A DNA stretch of 64,000 bases from Halomonas nitroreducens (lineage in GTDB: Bacteria; Pseudomonadota; Gammaproteobacteria; Pseudomonadales; Halomonadaceae), in assembly GCF_003966155.1 (NCBI RefSeq), contig NZ_RXNS01000011.1, positions 114,380-178,379 on the forward strand, read 5' to 3'. Positions within the stretch are counted from its first letter, which is position 1. Each line of letters starts with the position of its first letter. The position numbers and the translations under genes are program-made. The notes under the pieces were generated by a model. That model was not told where the DNA came from and did not search any database. It worked only from the letters and a program-made list of their open reading frames with translations. Positions 26,255 through 35,715 of this stretch are shown here, one piece after another.

Positions 26255-27616
26255 CTAGTGGTGGCCGGCCTCGATGGGCACGCCGGGATCGAACAGCACC
26301 ATGTGTGGCCCCGCAGGCCCGCTGACGCCCTCCCGGGACACCTGGGTGAAGTCTGCCCAGGCGCTGCCGTCTCCCGTGACATGCGACAGCCCGCCAGGGT
26401 CATCCACCTCGAGCAGGTAGATGCCGTAGGCATCGTTCCGCGGGCCGAACTCGGGGTCGGCGTCCAGGGTGGTGAGCACCGAGTTGGTCACGTAGAGCCG
26501 CTGGTCATCCGGACTCAGGCGCATCATGCAGGGATGCGGGACCGCAGCCTCGCCCACCAGGGCGGGCGCGTAGGGATCGCGGATATCGTACTGCTGGACG
26601 TTGTCGCTGAACCAGTTGGCGATGAACAGGTAGCGATCATCGGAGGAGATCGTCATGTCGCAGGGCACCCCCAGATCGCTCAGCACCCGATGAAAATCCA
26701 GGCGCCCGTTGGCATCCTCGTCCTCCCACAGCCAGGCGCCGCCATCGGTGCCGATGGTATAGCCGTAGCGGGACTCCGGCGCGTGGAGCCAGTCGGCCTC
26801 GGTCGCCCCCGCTCCCTCGCCCAGGCTCACCACCTGGATGACGGTCTCCTGTTCCAGATCCCAGACGGCGACGCTGTCGCCGTTCGGGGCATAGGGAGGC
26901 TTCAGGACGTCGTCGGGATAGCCCCAGGTGGTGGTCACCAGGCGATTGAGCCCCGGCTTCATGGCAATATCGTACATGTATTCCGGCCCCCCCTCGTCGG
27001 GCGCCCGCTCGGGGCCCGGCCCGAAGTGGCGCTGGAAGGCCGCGGTCTCGTCATCGATCAGCACCAGGCCGCCGGGACCGCTGCTGGGGGTGTCGGCGCC
27101 GAGCATCGACACCAGGGCAACCCCGCCCTCGAGGGGCGTGACCGTATGCGGGGCGATGTAACCGCTCTCCCCACGCAGTCCGTCCTCCTGGCGAACCAGG
27201 GTCGGCTCCCGAGGATCCTCGGCGACGTCGAACACGTAGAAGCGATCGGAGAACAGGCCCGGGATCAGCAGCCGTTCTTGATCCAGCGAGTAGCCCCAAT
27301 GGTGGACGTTGTCGCCCGCTTCGGGCAGCGAGCGGACGGCGATGATCTCCCCGTAGGTCGACGGCTGCTCCGGATCGGCGCCCACCAGGGTGAGCATGTC
27401 CGGATGCGCTTCCTCGCTGGCGTCGATGGCCACCACATAGAGGAAGGATTCTCGCGGGTCGTCTGTCTCCCCCTCGTCGGCCAGCGCCGCGCCGCTGATC
27501 AGGGCGCTCAAGGCCAGCGTGGCGGCACAGCCGGTGACGGCTGGGGGGACCAGCCCCTGGCGCCCCCACTGCGCCGGCTTCCCACGGTACGGGCCTTTGA
27601 CGATGTCGGGTTCCAT
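26255..27616 (-). CDS. SBP56-family protein, methanethiol oxidase-like, with export signal
   Basis: A 453-residue beta-propeller protein of the selenium-binding protein 56 family. Family segments include ISSDDRYLFIANWFSDNVQQYDI (partly quoted: RYLFIANW), HWGYSLDQERLL and PHPCMMRLSPDDQRLYVTNS (partly: RLYVTNS). The first 48 residues hold a hydrophobic stretch ending SGAALADEG, compatible with export to the periplasm, as for the bacterial methanethiol oxidase MtoX. It would oxidise methanethiol to formaldehyde, sulfide and peroxide, a plausible trait in a marine or saline bacterium degrading dimethylsulfoniopropionate; this remains inference. The ATG at 27616 has GTGAGG upstream and is chosen over an earlier frame start. 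Confidence 0.82.
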   Translation of the reverse strand: MEPDIVKGPYRGKPAQWGRQGLVPPAVTGCAATLALSALISGAALADEGETDDPRESFLYVVAIDASEEAHPDMLTLVGADPEQPSTYGEIIAVRSLPEAGDNVHHWGYSLDQERLLIPGLFSDRFYVFDVAEDPREPTLVRQEDGLRGESGYIAPHTVTPLEGGVALVSMLGADTPSSGPGGLVLIDDETAAFQRHFGPGPERAPDEGGPEYMYDIAMKPGLNRLVTTTWGYPDDVLKPPYAPNGDSVAVWDLEQETVIQVVSLGEGAGATEADWLHAPESRYGYTIGTDGGAWLWEDEDANGRLDFHRVLSDLGVPCDMTISSDDRYLFIANWFSDNVQQYDIRDPYAPALVGEAAVPHPCMMRLSPDDQRLYVTNSVLTTLDADPEFGPRNDAYGIYLLEVDDPGGLSHVTGDGSAWADFTQVSREGVSGPAGPHMVLFDPGVPIEAGHH

Positions 27617-27944
27617 GTGAACCTCACTTGCTACCGGGGGCCATGCGTCCAGGCTCGGGTCGCGTGCTGGCGGCCGACAAAGCAACGTGAGGCGCAAAGG
27701 CACCCAGTCTGCACGTCGATGAGATGGTTCCGTGCTCGCCCTGGCCAGCGGGGCATCACGCCCCGGGGCCCACAGGACAAGCCCCGGGCGCTCCCCCTGG
27801 GGGGGAGGTCCTCATCTATACCCTAGGCACTGGCCAGCCGGCTGACCAATACACGCGGGCGATGAGCGAATGATGGCCCGATAGCCAGCCGGGCGAGCGG
27901 GTCATGCCCCGTCGGACACGGCCAGGACCTGCGGCGTGCGCTCG
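27617..27944. other. 328-bp gene-free stretch
   Basis: Between two minus-strand genes. Several imperfect GC hairpins occur around 27750-27815, any of which could end the O-methyltransferase transcript, but none has a clear T tract. No coding frame is supported. Confidence 0.5.
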
Positions 27945-28544
27945 TCAGGACTGAGCGGTTCGGGTGGCCAGGAATTCCCCCTTGCCCACCGAGACCAGGC
28001 TGGTGGCAAAGGCCGGATCGGCCTGCACCAGTTCGACGAAGGGCGCCACCTCCTCGGCATGGGAGGTGGCATTGTCCATCACCAGCAGGCCGCCCGGGCA
28101 CAGCACGCGCCGCAGCATCGGCCACCAGTCCGGGTAGCGGGCCCGGTCGGCGTCGAGGAAGATCAGCTCGAGTGAGGCCTCGTCCTGGCGCTCGAGCACC
28201 TTCTCGGCATCGGCATGCAGCGACTCGACCACCCCGTCGACGCCCGCGGCGGCGAAGTTCTCGCCGGCCTTCACCCACTTGTCGGTGGCCCACTCCACGG
28301 TGGTCACCCGCCCCCCCGTGTCCAGGGCCGCCTCGGCGAGCCACAGGGTCGAGTAGCCATTGGAGGTGCCGACCTCGAGGATCTGCCGGGCACCGGTGGC
28401 CCGCACCAGCACGCCGAGGAATTCCCCGGTGTCCGGCGTGATGTTGAGCATGCGCTCGCGGCCATCGCTGGCGGCCGGGTCGTTGACGGCGCCGAAGGCC
28501 TCCAGCTCGGCCTTCACGGCCGACAGTGTGCCGGGTTCATGCAT
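27945..28544 (-). CDS. O-methyltransferase (class I SAM, COMT-like)
   Basis: A 199-residue SAM-dependent O-methyltransferase of the family 3/YrrM type. SAM motif I ILEVGTSNGYSTLWLAEA begins at about residue 55, and the metal-site region LIFLDADRARYPDWW (D and D/N residues at about 133-147) and DNATSH follow. It would methylate a small hydroxyl- or catechol-type substrate. The ATG at 28544 has GGGAG 7 nt upstream and is preferred to a start six codons earlier. Confidence 0.9.
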   Translation of the reverse strand: MHEPGTLSAVKAELEAFGAVNDPAASDGRERMLNITPDTGEFLGVLVRATGARQILEVGTSNGYSTLWLAEAALDTGGRVTTVEWATDKWVKAGENFAAAGVDGVVESLHADAEKVLERQDEASLELIFLDADRARYPDWWPMLRRVLCPGGLLVMDNATSHAEEVAPFVELVQADPAFATSLVSVGKGEFLATRTAQS

Positions 28545-28672
28545 CGCCTGCTCCCTTGGCAATCCGGATGGTGGAAAACATGGTCTGCTATTCTATCGAG
28601 ACAACCGAGCCCCGCCCCGTGTTCCCGGGAAGGCCGCCGGGGACCCGACGAGCGCGCGCCGCGGCCCATCCC

Positions 28673-29491
28673 TCAGGCGGGGTCCCAGCGCGGGGCGAAG
28701 TCCGGGTCGGCGATTCGCTCGTCGCGGTCCAGGGCATCGATGCGCCGGCACTCCGCGTCGCTCAGCGTCAGCGTCATGGCCTCGAGGTTGGCCCGCTGGT
28801 GATGGGGCCTGGTGGAGGAGGGAATCACCACGATGCCGCGTGACGCGACCCAGGCCAGGGCGACCTGGGCCGGCGTCACGCCATGAGTCGCGGCGATGTC
28901 CTGGAGGGTCGCGTCCGCCATCACCCGGCCCACCGCCAGCGGCATGTAGCCGGTCACCTGCACCCCCCGGGCCTGGCAATGCTCGACCACCCGGCGGTTG
29001 GCGAGAAAGGGATGCACCTCGATCTGGTTGGTGACCAGCTGCTCGCCGCCGGGCAAGTCCAGCGCGGCGTCGATCTGGCCGATGGTGAAGTTGGAGACGC
29101 CGATATGCCGCGTCAGCCCCAGCGCCCGGGCCTCGGCGAGGGCGGCCAGGTACTCGGCCATCGGCACCTCGTCCCCGGGAGACGGCCAGTGGATCAGCGC
29201 CAGGTCGACACGCTCGACGCCAAGCCGCTCGAGACTCTCGCGCAGGCTGGCGATCAGGTCGTCGCGACGCAGGCGGTCCGTCCACACCTTGGTGGTGAGA
29301 AAGACCTCCTCGCGGGCCACGCCGCTCTCGCGGAGGGCCTGGCCGACCTCGGCCTCGTTGCCGTACATCTGGGCGGTGTCGATATGGCGATAGCCCAGGG
29401 CCAGGGCGCTCTTCACGGCCTCGATCGCCTCGCGGCCCTCGAGACGAAAGGTGCCGAAGCCGATGGCGGGCAGCAGGGGGGTAGCGATCAT
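28673..29491 (-). CDS. Aldo/keto reductase (2,5-diketo-D-gluconate reductase-like)
   Basis: A 272-residue AKR with the full catalytic tetrad D38, Y43, K68 and H101, and NADPH-binding IPSSTRPHHQRANLEA near 225-240 (partly quoted). The short form and HIDTAQMYGNE motif fit the DkgA/DkgB group, which reduce 2,5-diketo-gluconate and methylglyoxal. It stands alone on the minus strand. A physiological link with the gluconokinase 20 kb away is possible but not shown. Confidence 0.92.
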   Translation of the reverse strand: MIATPLLPAIGFGTFRLEGREAIEAVKSALALGYRHIDTAQMYGNEAEVGQALRESGVAREEVFLTTKVWTDRLRRDDLIASLRESLERLGVERVDLALIHWPSPGDEVPMAEYLAALAEARALGLTRHIGVSNFTIGQIDAALDLPGGEQLVTNQIEVHPFLANRRVVEHCQARGVQVTGYMPLAVGRVMADATLQDIAATHGVTPAQVALAWVASRGIVVIPSSTRPHHQRANLEAMTLTLSDAECRRIDALDRDERIADPDFAPRWDPA

Positions 29492-29719
29492 CTCGACTCC
29501 TGGTGAGCTATGGCGGCATCCAGAATCCGCCTGTCCATGCGTGGGCTTCCCCCCATGCTAAGCCAGCCCCGACACGAGAAAAAGCATAGCGGTCTAAGCG
29601 ATTCTTCACGGACGGGCCCGCCCCGGCGCCCTCACGTGGCTGCGGACGCAGACGAGTCCTCACTACCGGCGCCGGCATGGCGCATACTCAGGTAAGCACT
29701 CACTCACCGAGGTACCGGC

Positions 29720-31447
29720 ATGCCCCAGCCCCACCAGGATGGCCGTTATCGCCATGAGTACCTGAGCCACAAGGCGCTCACCCGCCAGCTCGAGGCCTGG
29801 GCCGAGGCCCACCCCGAGCTGGCCCACCTGCACAGCATCGGCACGACGCCCCAGGGCCGCGAGATCTGGGTGCTGACCATCGGCCCGGAACCCGACCGCC
29901 GGCGCCCCGGCGTCTGGGTGGATGGCAACATGCACGGCAGCGAGCTGGCCGGTTCCAGCGTGGCCCTGGCCATCGCCGAGGTCGCCCTGGCCCTGCACCT
30001 CGACCCCGAGGCGCGGGCCGACGACTGGCCCGAGCCGCTGCGCGAGGCCCTGCGCGAGGTGCTGTTCTATATCTGCCCGCGGATCTCTCCCGACGGGGCC
30101 GAGCAGGTGCTGGCCCAGGGCGGCTTCGTGCGCTCGGCGCCGCGACGCCACCCCGACAGCCCCGAGCGGCCCCGCTGGTATGCCCAGGATCTCGACGGCG
30201 ACGGCCGCTGCCGCTACCTGCGCCGGGTCGACCCGGCCGGCGACTTCGTCGCCTCGGCCCGCTACCCCGGGCTGATGCTGCCACGCCGGGTGGACGACCC
30301 GCCGCCCTACTGGCGGCTCTATCCCGAGGGTGCCATCGAGCACTGGGACGGCCAGACGATCCCCGAGCCGGACTGGCTGGCCGACACGCCCGACTTCAAC
30401 CGCCAGTTTCCCTGGAGCTGGCAGCCGGAGCCTGAACAGCTCGGCGCCGGCCAGCGGCCCGGCGCCGAGCCGGAGACCCGCGCCGTCATCGACTTCGCGC
30501 TGCAGCACCCCAACCTCTATGCCTGGCTGAACCTGCACACCTTCGGCGGGGTCTTTATCCGCCCCCTTTCCCACGCCCCGGACAGCCGCATGGCCCCCGC
30601 CGACCTGGCGCTCTACCGCCAGCTCGCCGAATGGGGCGAGGCACGGGTCGGCTACCCGACAGTGAGCAGCTTCGAGGAGTTCTGCTATGAGCCCGACACC
30701 CCGCTGCACGGCGACCTGATCGATTTCGCCTACCACCAGCGGGGCTGCGTGGCGATCGTCTGCGAGCTCTGGGACCTGTTCCATCGGCTCGGGCGGCCCG
30801 CACCCGCGCGCTTCATCGACCACTACACGAGCTTCGACCGCGAGGCCCTGGAGGGATTGGCGCGCTGGGACCTCAGCGAGAACCAGCGGCGGCTGTTCGG
30901 CGACTGGCAATCCCTGGTACATCCCCAGCTGGGGCAGGTGGAGGTCGGCGGCCTGGACCCCGTCTGCGGGCTCTGGAACCCGCCACCCGAGGCCTTGCCC
31001 GGGCTCTGCGACGCCCTGGTCGATTACTGGCTGCGGGTCGCCGTGATGATGCCGCGACTGGTGATCGAGGACCTGACGCTGACCCGGCTGGGGCCCCGTC
31101 AGCACCTGCTGGAGCTGACGGCCGCCAATCACGGCTACCTGCCGACGCAGGGCGTACAGGCGGCGCGCGAGCGCCCCTGGAACGGCGGCGTGGTGGCCTG
31201 GGCAAGCCCGCTGGGCTGCCGCCTGCATGACGTCTGCCGCGCCCGCCAGGCGCTGGGTCATCTCGACGGCTGGGGGCGCGGCCTGGGCGATGCCGCCCAT
31301 ATGCCCTGGTTCCAGCGCTCCCGGGGCAATAGCCATCAGGCCCGGGCGCGCTGGTTGATCGAGGGGCAGGGAGAGGTGACGGTGCGGGTCGAGAGCCCGC
31401 GGCTCGGCGGCATCACGCGCCGGCTCCCGATCGAGGACACCCGCTAG
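29720..31447 (+). CDS. M14-family zinc carboxypeptidase
   Basis: A 575-residue protein with zinc ligands H72 and E75 (NMHGSELAG), the third ligand H273 in LNLHTFGG and the catalytic glutamate E349 in IVCELWDL. The peptidase domain covers about residues 10-420, followed by a C-terminal beta-rich extension. There is no signal peptide, so it is probably cytoplasmic and trims peptides or modified substrates. The DFNRQFPW segment is shared with a bacterial M14 subgroup. The GAGGTACCGGC upstream gives a modest ribosome site. Confidence 0.9.
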   Translation: MPQPHQDGRYRHEYLSHKALTRQLEAWAEAHPELAHLHSIGTTPQGREIWVLTIGPEPDRRRPGVWVDGNMHGSELAGSSVALAIAEVALALHLDPEARADDWPEPLREALREVLFYICPRISPDGAEQVLAQGGFVRSAPRRHPDSPERPRWYAQDLDGDGRCRYLRRVDPAGDFVASARYPGLMLPRRVDDPPPYWRLYPEGAIEHWDGQTIPEPDWLADTPDFNRQFPWSWQPEPEQLGAGQRPGAEPETRAVIDFALQHPNLYAWLNLHTFGGVFIRPLSHAPDSRMAPADLALYRQLAEWGEARVGYPTVSSFEEFCYEPDTPLHGDLIDFAYHQRGCVAIVCELWDLFHRLGRPAPARFIDHYTSFDREALEGLARWDLSENQRRLFGDWQSLVHPQLGQVEVGGLDPVCGLWNPPPEALPGLCDALVDYWLRVAVMMPRLVIEDLTLTRLGPRQHLLELTAANHGYLPTQGVQAARERPWNGGVVAWASPLGCRLHDVCRARQALGHLDGWGRGLGDAAHMPWFQRSRGNSHQARARWLIEGQGEVTVRVESPRLGGITRRLPIEDTR

Positions 31448-31568
31448 CCGGTCAGGCCGCCGCGCCAGCGGGCTGTGGCGAAGCTTCGTTGGCGAGATGG
31501 CGAGCGCATCGAGCCATCAGGCACCGGGCCGCGACGGGCACAGCACCCCGATGGCGAGAAGTGGCCAC

Positions 31569-31600
31569 GCATCCTGGCGGCCTGGGGGCCGCCAGGATGC
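31569..31600. terminator. Bidirectional terminator hairpin between convergent genes
   Basis: A 13-bp perfect stem (GCATCCTGGCGGC and complement) with a 6-nt loop lies between the M14 peptidase and the convergent retropepsin-like gene. No T tract exists on either side, but the stem is very stable. Confidence 0.65.
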
Positions 31601-31625
31601 TACGGCCCTCCTGCGATACGGCACA

Positions 31626-32192
31626 CTAGATGCCGATGTCCTCGTCGTACTCCTTGTCGGCATGCTCCCGGAGCGGCGAGTCCTCGTCGCACTCCGGCGA
31701 GTGCGTGAAGGTCTGGGTAACGTCGAGCAGCCCCAGGTCCTGGATGGCGCGCCGTCCCAGCAGGACCGGGTAGTTCATGTCGCCGCGGTCCTCGAGGCTG
31801 AACTGTTCCTGGTAGCGGGTATCCCCCATGCAGATCGTCATCAGCACCGCCGGGCGGCGGTCCTTGCCGCCGGCCCCGGTGAGGATCAGCCGGCGATAGA
31901 CCTTGCGCTCGTATTCCCTGGCGACGACCTCGCCGGTGGCCTCGTCCTCGACCTCGACCTCGAAGCGCACCCAGTCCTCGCCGTCGCGCTTGAACTCCTC
32001 GATATGCTCGGCCTGCATGGAGGAGGTCAGCGCCCCGCTGTCGAGCTTGGCCTTCACCTCCACCCCCCAGGGCTCGATGGTGGTCTTCTCGACCCAGCCA
32101 TACACCTCGCGTTCCTCAGCGGCAGCGGCGGTGCCGCTCAGCAGGCAGACACCCAGGAAAGGGATCAGTGCGTGTCGCAGGGCGGTTTTCAT
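31626..32192 (-). CDS. Secreted retropepsin-like protein (ATP-dependent zinc protease family, DUF785)
   Basis: A 188-residue protein with a signal peptide (about 1-25, ending TAAAA). The mature part has a KLDSGALTSS motif (about 49-58), the aspartic-protease-like D-S/T-G-A of the PF05618 family, and NYPVLLGRRAIQDLG further on (about 143-157). Despite the family name, these proteins resemble pepsins of the retroviral type; some accompany RimK-like ATP-grasp ligases. An ATP-grasp gene lies 5.6 kb away but not in an operon. Periplasmic location is likely. Confidence 0.83.
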   Translation of the reverse strand: MKTALRHALIPFLGVCLLSGTAAAAEEREVYGWVEKTTIEPWGVEVKAKLDSGALTSSMQAEHIEEFKRDGEDWVRFEVEVEDEATGEVVAREYERKVYRRLILTGAGGKDRRPAVLMTICMGDTRYQEQFSLEDRGDMNYPVLLGRRAIQDLGLLDVTQTFTHSPECDEDSPLREHADKEYDEDIGI

Positions 32193-32297
32193 TCTGACTC
32201 CTCGGTTAACGCTGATGAATGGACTCGTGGTGGACAGGCCCCACCTGGACGCACCGCCTGCATGGACAGCCGGCGGGCAGGCGGGTTCCCCGTGACG

Positions 32298-34304
32298 TCA
32301 GATGGTGTCACGCGGGGTGGATTCGTTCCAGGTGCGCGAGAAGACCCGCTCGTTCCCCTGGTAGGCATCCAGGGTGGCATTGACGTGGAAGTGCGTGGCC
32401 GTGCTGGTCATCACCGTGCGGGTGGCGATATCCACCCGCCAGTCGCCGCGCTCGAACCACCGCCGATTGATCACCTCGCCGCTCACCGTGGCGTAGTCGT
32501 CGTTGGCCTGGGAGTACCGCTCGGCCACCTCGTAGCCCAGCGTCAGGTCCAGGTCATCGAGGCGCCAGCTGCCATCGTTGTCGATGATTCCCAGCGTGGC
32601 CTCGTTGGTGGCCAGGTTGAACAGCACCGTCCACTCGCGGTGGGGCGGCACCAGCAGGGTGGTGGCCGGCCCCGGCGCCATGCGAGGCTCGCCGAGGTCG
32701 TGCAGTGACTTGTCCGCAGCCCGTTGGGGTCGCTGCGGCAGGATCAGCCGACAGCCCCGCGGATGGAGCGTCAGGGTCGCCGGGAAGGGCGACGGCCAGG
32801 CCAGCGGCCAGTACGAGGAAGAGATCGCCACGCGGAGGCGATTGCCCGCGGGGAAGCACTGCGCGACGTGGTTCAGCCGGACCCTGACCCGGCCGGGCTC
32901 GCCGGGCGTCAGCGGCTCGGGATGCTCATGACCGTGGCGATGGCTGAGGTTGAGCAGCCCGTAGGTCACCAGGGTAACGGTACCGTCGGGGCCGATGTCG
33001 GAGAGCCGCACGGCGACCATCGCCTGGGGCGTGTCGGCAGAGAGCTCGAGCTCGACGACCGGCTGGCCCAGGATCTCCAGGGCCTCCGTCAGCGGCGGGG
33101 TGTCGAAGGACAGCGAGCCACCATCCTCCAGGCGCTGATCGGTGGGCAGGTCGGTACTCTCCGCATAGCTGCACCACTTGCCGGCGAAGAGCCCCACGTT
33201 CAGCGGGCTGCGGATCGACAGGGCATCGCCCTCGGTCGGCTCTCCGGCGACCAGACCTTCCCGGGACAGGGCGAAGACCCGCGGGCAGAGACGCCGGCTC
33301 GGCCACTGCGTCTCGGCGACCCAGCGACCGGGGCGGTCGTCGCTGATCGGCGAGACGCTGTCCTGCATCCAGGCCCGCAGCAGCGGCTCCCGGTCCACGC
33401 CATTGTCGCGCTCCTTGAGCCAGCGATCCCACCAGCGCAGGCACTCGCCGAGGAAGTCGATGGAGGGCCCCGGCCCGCCCAGGTGGGGGTACTTGTGACC
33501 CCAGGATCCCACCAGCCCCTTGCGCGGCACGTTCAAGTGGTCGATCAAGCGGAACACCGTGTTGCAGTAGCCATCGGCCCAGCCGCTGACCGCGAACACC
33601 GGACAGCGGATCGCCGCGAAGTCCTCGCAGACCGAGGCGTGACGCCAGTAGTCGTCCCGGCGCTGGTGGTCCAGCCAGATCTTCAGCCAGAGTCCGCTGT
33701 GCTCGAGCCGACGGAGCCAGAGCTCGCGCCAGCGCTCGCCGACAATGTCCGGGTCGGGAGGACAGGCATTGTAGGAGAGCATCACCGAGGCCCAGGACAG
33801 GTTGTCGGTCAGCAGGCAGCCCCCCATGTAATGGACATCGTCGGTGTAGCGATCATCGGAGGAACACACGGTGATCACCGCCTTCAGCTCGGGGGGCTGC
33901 AGGGCAGCGATCTGCAGGCCATTGAACCCGCCCCAGGAGATGCCGATCATCCCCACCCGGCCGTTGCACCAGGGCTGGGCGGCGATCCAGCGGATCACCT
34001 CGACGCCGTCCTCCAGCTCCTGGGACAGGTACTCGTCGTGAAGAATGCCATCGGAATCGCCGCTGCCCCGCAGGTCGACGCGCACGCTGGCATAGCCGTG
34101 CCGGGCGAAGTAGCCGTGGATCTGGCTGTCGCGGATGGCTCGCGCGTCCCGCTTGCGGTAGGGAATGTATTCGAGCAGGCCAGGCACCGGTGCCTGCTCG
34201 GCCCCCTCGGGCAACCACAGCTTGGCGGCCAGGCGCGCGCCATCCGGCATGGGGATCCAGGCATTCTCGATGACCATCACACCGGCCTGCTGCGCATCCG
34301 CCAT
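32298..34304 (-). CDS. CocE/NonD-family hydrolase (S15 peptidase-like), paralogue 1
   Basis: A 668-residue alpha/beta hydrolase. The nucleophile elbow GISWGGFNG places the catalytic serine at S123; WADGY (about 300) carries the likely aspartate and SWGHKYPH the likely histidine. The jelly-roll C-terminal domain (from about 400) is of the X-Pro dipeptidyl peptidase C-terminal type. Such enzymes cleave esters or peptides such as cocaine esterase, glutaryl-7-ACA acylase or X-Pro peptides. The ATG at 34304 follows GGGAGGAGAGGG. A close paralogue is transcribed divergently at 35716. Confidence 0.9.
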   Translation of the reverse strand: MADAQQAGVMVIENAWIPMPDGARLAAKLWLPEGAEQAPVPGLLEYIPYRKRDARAIRDSQIHGYFARHGYASVRVDLRGSGDSDGILHDEYLSQELEDGVEVIRWIAAQPWCNGRVGMIGISWGGFNGLQIAALQPPELKAVITVCSSDDRYTDDVHYMGGCLLTDNLSWASVMLSYNACPPDPDIVGERWRELWLRRLEHSGLWLKIWLDHQRRDDYWRHASVCEDFAAIRCPVFAVSGWADGYCNTVFRLIDHLNVPRKGLVGSWGHKYPHLGGPGPSIDFLGECLRWWDRWLKERDNGVDREPLLRAWMQDSVSPISDDRPGRWVAETQWPSRRLCPRVFALSREGLVAGEPTEGDALSIRSPLNVGLFAGKWCSYAESTDLPTDQRLEDGGSLSFDTPPLTEALEILGQPVVELELSADTPQAMVAVRLSDIGPDGTVTLVTYGLLNLSHRHGHEHPEPLTPGEPGRVRVRLNHVAQCFPAGNRLRVAISSSYWPLAWPSPFPATLTLHPRGCRLILPQRPQRAADKSLHDLGEPRMAPGPATTLLVPPHREWTVLFNLATNEATLGIIDNDGSWRLDDLDLTLGYEVAERYSQANDDYATVSGEVINRRWFERGDWRVDIATRTVMTSTATHFHVNATLDAYQGNERVFSRTWNESTPRDTI

Positions 34305-34812
34305 TCCCTCTCCTCCCGAGACGTCCGGCACGGCAATCGTGGATGGGCCCGGCCCGCTCCGATACCCCTCAGCATATACCGTCGCCGCCGCCCCTTGCCT
34401 CGACGCTAGATGCATAGCGAAGCGGAGAGTGGCCATGAACGGTTCCCCGGCCCTCCAGGACCGCCCTGCCCGGCCATTCGCGAACCTCCAGGGCTCGACC
34501 GCCCTGGCCATCCAGAACATTGATAATGGTCAAAGCGGCGCTGCCCTCACCTCCCTAGACTGACTCTCGCGAGGAATGCGCCACCATGACTGTAATGATG
34601 ACGCATCAAGGTTGAGCTCGACGGGCGAAAAGGCGTCAGTCATCGATAACAACGACGCATCCGCAGCGCCTCTTCTCTCCCCGGGTGCTTGCCCCGCCGG
34701 CATTGACCCCGCCGCGAAGCGTTCGCACTACAGGTGACGCAGCGGCGGCACCCTCGAGATGCCGCCCATGACGCAGGGAATGTCCCGGAACATTTCTCAT
34801 GAGGCTGGAAGC
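34305..34812. other. 508-bp intergenic region
   Basis: This region separates a minus-strand hydrolase from a plus-strand small gene and must contain both promoters. A few TA-rich hexamers occur near 34520-34545 (for example TTGATAATGG), but I cannot assign a promoter with confidence and see no coding frame with support. Confidence 0.5.
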
Positions 34813-35289
34813 ATGATCGACATCAAGACCCTCACTCTGCTGCCGCAGAATGAACTCCTGCAGGCCAGTACCCTCGAGCTCAAGACATGGCGGCGGTACC
34901 GCCAGCTAGCCCTGAGATTTCTGCCCTATGACGCCGAACTGAGCAACCGCATGACGGAGTTGGGCGTCGCCTGCGAGCGGCGCCTCGAAGCCTTGCGGTG
35001 GGCCGCCGACAACCTGGGGCTCGGAGCCTGCGTGGACCTGCCCGCGTTGCAGGACGAGCCGGCGAGGGCCCATCCAGAGCGGTTCTTCGTCGTCGACGGG
35101 GCCACGGCCGACCAACTGCTGCAGGAGGCGATGGCCGCGGCCATGGAAGCCCACCGCATCGCCCGGCAACTGCAGGCGGTCAATGGCACCCCGGAGTTGG
35201 AGCGGCCGTTGCTGGAATACGCCCGCCAGAAACAGCTCGAGTGCCACATCTTGATGGAGAGTCAGACAGACCAACAGAAACGGGCATGA
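34813..35289 (+). CDS. Predicted helical protein, possibly ferritin-like bundle
   Basis: A 158-residue protein that is almost entirely helical by residue pattern: four amphipathic segments around 12-35, 38-65, 95-122 and 126-150, with E and H at intervals (for example EAMAAAMEAHRIARQL). This resembles rubrerythrin/ferritin-like bundles, but I do not see a clear duplicated ExxH metal motif. The start at 34813 with GGAAGC is preferred to an earlier ATG at 34759. No family is recognised; function unknown. Confidence 0.6.
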   Translation: MIDIKTLTLLPQNELLQASTLELKTWRRYRQLALRFLPYDAELSNRMTELGVACERRLEALRWAADNLGLGACVDLPALQDEPARAHPERFFVVDGATADQLLQEAMAAAMEAHRIARQLQAVNGTPELERPLLEYARQKQLECHILMESQTDQQKRA

Positions 35290-35715
35290 TCACCCGGCAC
35301 GGCGGATCGCCAGGAGGCCAGCCGGGCGCAACGCCGGCGCGATGATCTCATCGTCGCGCCAGGTGGCCGGTGCGGCTCCTTGTTGTCACGCCGTTCCCGG
35401 CTCGGTTGTCGTGGCGGGCTGAGTGGCGGAAGGAGAGGCCTCCTTGAACGTCTTGTTGGCCATGGTAAGGCACCTTACAAGACAGATGAGAATCACGGCA
35501 GAGGAGTTTCCCGCCTCCGTCGAGATATGGGCGATCCACCAATCCGATCGCATAAAAAAGCCTAGGTGAGCAGGATGGGACGACCATGATGCCGATCAAT
35601 GTTCGCAATGGTTGTCTCCGTGGCTGGCCCCGTTCTGCCACGCCGTCGCGTGCCTCCCTCGTATATGCTTCAGGATACACCGCCGCCCGCGGTGCTTGCC
35701 CTAGAGGTGAGTGCC
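35290..35715. other. 426-bp gene-poor stretch
   Basis: Upstream region of the second CocE-like gene. It holds an inverted repeat GTAAGG-CA-CCTTAC at 35465-35478 and a 25-codon minus-strand frame (35386-35463) that I do not consider established. AT-rich sequence near 35545-35570 (CGCATAAAAAAGCC) could belong to a promoter. Confidence 0.45.

Noticed and set aside
35386..35463. A 25-codon minus-strand frame starting MANKTFKEAS next to an inverted repeat GTAAGG/CCTTAC
   Set aside because: It is too short to support without conservation data, and its start has no distinct ribosome site apart from the repeat itself.
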